Shown here one piece after another: positions 60,972-64,000 of a stretch of DNA of 64,000 nucleotides. The position numbers were made by a program, and so were the translations under genes. The notes beneath the pieces are model-generated. The model saw only the letters and a program-made list of their open reading frames with translations. It made no database searches and had not been told where the DNA came from. Every line of letters starts with the position of its first letter. The stretch's first letter is position 1. The DNA is from Bradyrhizobium jicamae (lineage in GTDB: Bacteria; Pseudomonadota; Alphaproteobacteria; Rhizobiales; Xanthobacteraceae): positions 1-64,000 of the forward strand of contig NZ_JAFCJX010000013.1 of assembly GCF_018130695.1 (NCBI RefSeq), given 5' to 3'.

Positions 60972-62558
60972 ATGAACAAATACGAACGGCAGAGCCGTTT
61001 TCCTGCCGAATCCCAGACATTGCCCGACGACATTGCCGAAGAGCTGAACCGCCTCCCGAGCGAAGTCCTCGATATCCCCGACGCACCGTCGCTCGCGCCG
61101 CCGGCGCCGCTGAACCCCGATGAAGTCCGCACCATCGTCATCAGCCTGATGCTGACGATGTTCCTGGCGGCGCTCGACCAGACCATCGTGGCGACCGCGC
61201 TGCCGACCATCGGCCGCCAGTTTCACGACGTCACCAATCTCTCCTGGGTGATCACGGCCTATCTGCTGGCGTCGACCGCGGTTGCGCCGGTGTTCGGCAC
61301 GCTCAGCGACATTTATGGCCGCCGCGCCATGATCATCACTTCGCTCAGCCTGTTCGTCGTGGGCTCGGTGTTGTGCGCGGTGGCGCCCAACATGACCATC
61401 CTGATCCTCGCCCGCGGCCTGCAGGGGCTCGGCGGCGGCGGCATCATGCCCGTCGTGCAGACCGTGATCTCCGACGTGGTCTCGCCGCGCGAACGCGGCC
61501 GCTATCAGGCCTATTTCTCCAGCGTCTGGCTGGTCGGCGGCATCGCCGGTCCCGTGATCGGCGGCGTGTTCGCCGAGCATCTGCACTGGTCGATGATCTT
61601 CTGGATCAATCTGCCGCTCACGGCGGCCGCGCTCGTGCTGCTGCTGCCGAACATGAAGAAGATCCCGGTGTTCCACCGCAAGCGCAAGGTCGACTGGCTC
61701 GGCGGCGTGCTGCTGATGGCCTCCGCCGTCGTGTTCATGCTGGTGCTGACCTGGGGCGGCTCGCGCTATTCCTGGCTGTCGCCCACCATCACCGCGATGG
61801 TCGGCGCCTCGATTGCACTGGCAGGTGGCTTCATCTGGCATGCCCGCCGCGCGGATGAACCGTTCCTGCCGCTGCCGCTGCTCAGCGGCTCGGTGGCGCC
61901 GTTCGCACTGACCGCCGGCGGTTGCGCGCTCGGCGCGATGACCGGCCTGACCGTGCAGCTGCCGCTCTATTACGAGTCGGTCTACCATCTCACCGCCAGC
62001 GAGGCGGGCCTGGCACTGATCCCGCTCGCGGCGGTCTCGACCTGCGGCGCGGCCATTGCCGGCCGCACCATGGCGCGCGCCAAGCATTACAAGCGCGTCG
62101 CCGTCATCGGCACTTCCTGGGCTGCGTTGTGCGCGCTGGGCCTCACACTCACCACGCTGCCGCTGTGGGCCCTGCTGACCCTGATGGCGGCGTTCGCGCT
62201 CGGGCTCGGCACGACTTTCCCGGTCTGCGTGGTGTCGCTGCAGAATTCGGTCGCCCGTCCGCAGGTCGGCACCATCACGGGGGCGATGAATTTCTTCCGC
62301 TCGCTGATGTCCTCGTTCATGGTTGCAGCCTTCGCCGCGATCCTGCTGCTCGCGCTCGGCGCCGACCTTCCGCTCGCCGGCGAGCACCACGTCGCAGGCG
62401 GCGTCCCTGCGATCTCCACCGAGGACATGCGCCACGCCTTCCGGTACGTGTTCGGCGCTGCGACCGCGCTGATGACCATCGCAGCCCTCTGCCTGCTCGC
62501 GATGGAGGAGCGGCCGCTGGCCGGTCCGACACAGGCGCCGGTGGAGATGGCGGAGTAG
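60972..62558 (+). CDS. MFS transporter, DHA2 (EmrB/QacA) drug exporter family
   Basis: A 528-residue inner-membrane drug:proton antiporter with 14 predicted helices after a 50-residue cytosolic leader. Signature parts are the motif D1 region FLAALDQTIVATALPTIG, LSDIYGRRAMII (motif A), RGLQGLGGGGIMPVVQTVIS (motif B-like) and VGGIAGPVIGGVFAEHLHW (motif C, typical of exporters). The substrate cannot be predicted. There is no adjacent TetR/MarR regulator or adaptor gene. It is followed by repeat DNA. Confidence 0.93.
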   Translation: MNKYERQSRFPAESQTLPDDIAEELNRLPSEVLDIPDAPSLAPPAPLNPDEVRTIVISLMLTMFLAALDQTIVATALPTIGRQFHDVTNLSWVITAYLLASTAVAPVFGTLSDIYGRRAMIITSLSLFVVGSVLCAVAPNMTILILARGLQGLGGGGIMPVVQTVISDVVSPRERGRYQAYFSSVWLVGGIAGPVIGGVFAEHLHWSMIFWINLPLTAAALVLLLPNMKKIPVFHRKRKVDWLGGVLLMASAVVFMLVLTWGGSRYSWLSPTITAMVGASIALAGGFIWHARRADEPFLPLPLLSGSVAPFALTAGGCALGAMTGLTVQLPLYYESVYHLTASEAGLALIPLAAVSTCGAAIAGRTMARAKHYKRVAVIGTSWAALCALGLTLTTLPLWALLTLMAAFALGLGTTFPVCVVSLQNSVARPQVGTITGAMNFFRSLMSSFMVAAFAAILLLALGADLPLAGEHHVAGGVPAISTEDMRHAFRYVFGAATALMTIAALCLLAMEERPLAGPTQAPVEMAE

Positions 62559-62573
62559 CTTCTCACAGGATTT

Positions 62574-62663
62574 GTAGGGTGGGCAAAGGCGCCCTTGCGC
62601 CGTGCCCACCATTCCCGGTGTGCTTGTGATGGTGGGCACGTCGCTTCGCTCTGCCCACCCTAC
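62574..62663. repeat. Nested palindromic repeat (REP-like), right copy
   Basis: Outer arms GTAGGGTGGGCA (62574-62585) and TGCCCACCCTAC (62652-62663), and inner arms CGTGCCCACCAT (62601-62612) and ATGGTGGGCACG (62629-62640), are perfect. The design matches the left copy at 271-398. It starts 15 bases after the MFS gene stop and may terminate it. Confidence 0.8.
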
Positions 62664-62686
62664 GGCAGCTGACAACCAAACCTAGC

Positions 62687-62794
62687 GGTGTCATCACCCG
62701 CGCATGCGGGTGATCCAGTATTCCAGAGACAGTGGTGATTGAGCCGATGGGGCCCGGCGTACTGGGTCGCCCGGTCGAGCCGGGCGATGACACC
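62687..62794. repeat. 108-base element with terminal inverted repeats
   Basis: GGTGTCATC (62687-62695) is the exact complement of GATGACACC (62786-62794). Inside are two hairpins, ATCACCCGC-GCAT-GCGGGTGAT and TCGCCCGG-TCGAG-CCGGGCGA. The shape is that of a small non-autonomous mobile or REP-type element. I recognise similar sequences as frequent in Bradyrhizobium genomes. Confidence 0.7.
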
Positions 62795-62818
62795 GAATGT
62801 GAGGATACACGTCCGCCT

Positions 62819-63379
62819 TCTCGCGACATGATTTGCCCGAGGTTTCCATCTCGTTCCGCCCTCTCTCCTTGATGAGGGCGCAGGGAAGACCGGGTGCACG
62901 CTGCACCCGCGGTCCCATGTGCCATGAGTAGAAAGTGGCGCACACGGGCATACAAATGCAGCGGAGGCACGCCGGCCTTCCCTGCGCGATGGCTTTACGG
63001 CTTATACGTGCTCGCCCTGGTGAGACTCTGCTTTTGTGCCACCATCGTCCGCGATCGGCTTTGGGCCTCTCACGGACTTGCCACCAGCATCGGGGCGGCA
63101 GGCCCACACGACTTCGCCGTACGCCTTGCGCGCACACGTCAGTTGCACGCTCGGCGTCCACCGCATCCCGACCCGCGTTCCTGACGTTGCGCAACGCCCC
63201 TCAGAGGGTGAGATGGGTGTATATATAGCATAATCAGAAATTCATTCAAGGCGAAATATTTTTGCGCCGAGGCCTTGCGCCGTCGGGCAAATCAGCGGTC
63301 TGATGTCAGCGGGAGCGCGCATGGCCATTGCCTGCAATTTCCTTGATCAACGCAGACGGCGCCTGACGGTTGATCCGTC
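62819..63379. repeat. Long intergenic repeat, right copy, and following non-coding stretch
   Basis: 62819-63068 is the inverted counterpart of bases 1-250. The genus-typical repeat continues to about 63230. It yields overlapping reading frames on both strands, rich in Arg, Pro and His without family features, which I do not call. From 63215 an AT-rich patch (GTATATATAGCATAATC) follows, then unassigned sequence up to the next gene. Confidence 0.75.
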
Positions 63380-63787
63380 CTAGGGATCGTCGATCGGCGT
63401 TTGATCCGGAATGTCGGTTGCGGTTGCGAGTACCGAGCAGGCTGCCGCAGCGACAGGTGAGAAAAGTCCAAGCGCCGCTGCGGCAGGTCCTCCGTAAGCG
63501 AAGGCACATGCCAGGCTCGATGCAACGAGGGCGACGAACGCCGTCAAGATCAGTCGCTCCCAGGCGGGAATATCCTTCATGGCGCCATCGACGAAGGCGC
63601 AGAGGAGGAACGGAATCATCTCGACCAGATAGATGGACGGCTGAGGCCACCAAAACCTTGCGGCCTTGCTTCCCGCCAGATAGAGGCTCCAGGACGTTGC
63701 TGCGGGACCCAGCAATCCAAAGATCAGAACTCGTATGAGACCTCGCCGCATGCAACGCATTCGAGCTTGCGACGCGGGATGCCACAA
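63380..63787 (-). CDS. Small membrane protein, unknown function
   Basis: A 135-residue protein with about four hydrophobic segments: LIRVLIFGLLGPAATSWSLY, QPSIYLVEMIPFLLCAFVDG, LILTAFVALVASSLACAFA and LGLFSPVAAAACSVLATATD. The start is uncertain. The longest form begins at a TTG (63787); ATG codons at 63760 and 63751 give nearly the same protein and none has a strong ribosome site. No family is recognised. It lies alone next to repeat DNA. Confidence 0.6.
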   Translation of the reverse strand: MWHPASQARMRCMRRGLIRVLIFGLLGPAATSWSLYLAGSKAARFWWPQPSIYLVEMIPFLLCAFVDGAMKDIPAWERLILTAFVALVASSLACAFAYGGPAAAALGLFSPVAAAACSVLATATDIPDQTPIDDP

Positions 63788-64000
63788 GCGTCGTTCCCAT
63801 CAATGTTCCGCAAAGTCTGCCGTCTGCTCTGTGCGGATACGTCCGTCTTTGTGAGCATTTGTGCGGGTCCACATCACTCGCTCAGCTTCGCCGCGCACGC
63901 CGATCCGAATCATCCGGGCTACGACCACGTTACGCTGCCATTGGCGGACCAAGCCATCTGGTGAGCGCTTCGGCAAGTCCGAGATCGCCACCATCTCCCA
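63788..64000. other. Unassigned sequence at the window edge
   Basis: A 64-codon minus-strand frame (MVAISDLPKRSPDGLVRQWQ at its start) and a plus-strand frame both cross this stretch. Neither has a ribosome site or a family signature. I cannot call a gene. Confidence 0.4.

Noticed and set aside
62694..63194. Minus-strand frame of 166 codons in the right repeat
   Set aside because: Its sequence is the translated genus-typical repeat. There is no ribosome site or family.
63306..63872. 188-codon minus-strand frame over the right-end membrane protein
   Set aside because: It overlaps the hydrophobic protein in another frame and is Arg/Ser-rich with no features. The hydrophobic frame is the plausible gene.
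1..64000. tRNA, rRNA, CRISPR arrays, prophage, insertion sequences, defence systems
   Set aside because: I looked for each and saw no cloverleaf, regularly spaced repeats, transposase, integrase or phage gene cluster.

Overview
The window is a dense, GC-rich alphaproteobacterial chromosome segment, most likely Bradyrhizobium or a close relative. The genus call rests on an EcfF/OsrA-type sigma/anti-sigma pair, neighbouring genes that look like the TIGR03808 and TIGR03809 families, DUF2336 and DUF1491 proteins, a MucR zinc-finger regulator, CtrA-type boxes, and several palindromic intergenic repeats typical of this genus. I see no tRNA, rRNA, CRISPR array, prophage or insertion sequence. It reads as core chromosome with a few small scars.

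Layout. 1-431 is repeat DNA, and a matching copy in opposite orientation lies at 62.6-63.1 kb. 0.4-11.4 kb: a small membrane protein, a family III CoA-transferase with rotated halves, a CusB/CusA-type metal-efflux pair, a Tat-exported amidohydrolase, a TolC-like outer-membrane factor, and an acetyl-CoA hydrolase gene broken by one in-frame stop. 11.5-15.7 kb: a LysR regulator divergent from an exported M20 peptidase, an enoyl-CoA hydratase, and an anchored low-complexity protein. 15.9-23 kb is regulatory: EcfF/OsrA, a DUF2336 protein, a diguanylate cyclase, then a second ECF sigma / anti-sigma / subtilisin-like protease operon followed by a candidate small RNA. 23.4-27.9 kb: the TIGR03809/TIGR03808-like pair, pyroglutamyl peptidase, the MeaB chaperone GTPase, and an SRPBCC protein.

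28-36 kb: a class III cyclase with TolB-like and TPR regions and a DUF3298 protein with a decayed second copy next to it, then the methylmalonyl-CoA mutase operon (mutA, a GFA protein, two small membrane proteins, mutB). Most of its joints are ATGA stop/start overlaps. MeaB at 27 kb is the chaperone for this enzyme. 36-38 kb is a folP-folB-folK operon for folate synthesis. 38-46 kb: DUF4332 and DUF2267-like proteins, a HerA-like ATPase, two membrane glycosyltransferases, an M20 dipeptidase and a class II aldolase.

46.6-57.7 kb has a cell-cycle flavour. It holds a proline-rich membrane protein, MucR, SufE, a DUF5330 protein, a DivJ/PleC-like histidine kinase translationally coupled to a peptidoglycan-binding protein, an ankyrin protein, DUF1491, a second DUF2336 protein, and a small protein plus lipoprotein unit. 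Three TTAA-N7-TTAA-type CtrA boxes sit in front of the kinase and between the divergent DUF2336 and lipoprotein units. 57-62.6 kb: a DUF1254/DUF1214 pair, a class A penicillin-binding protein, a YcgN-like cysteine-cluster protein and an MFS drug exporter. The window ends in repeats, one membrane protein and unassigned sequence.
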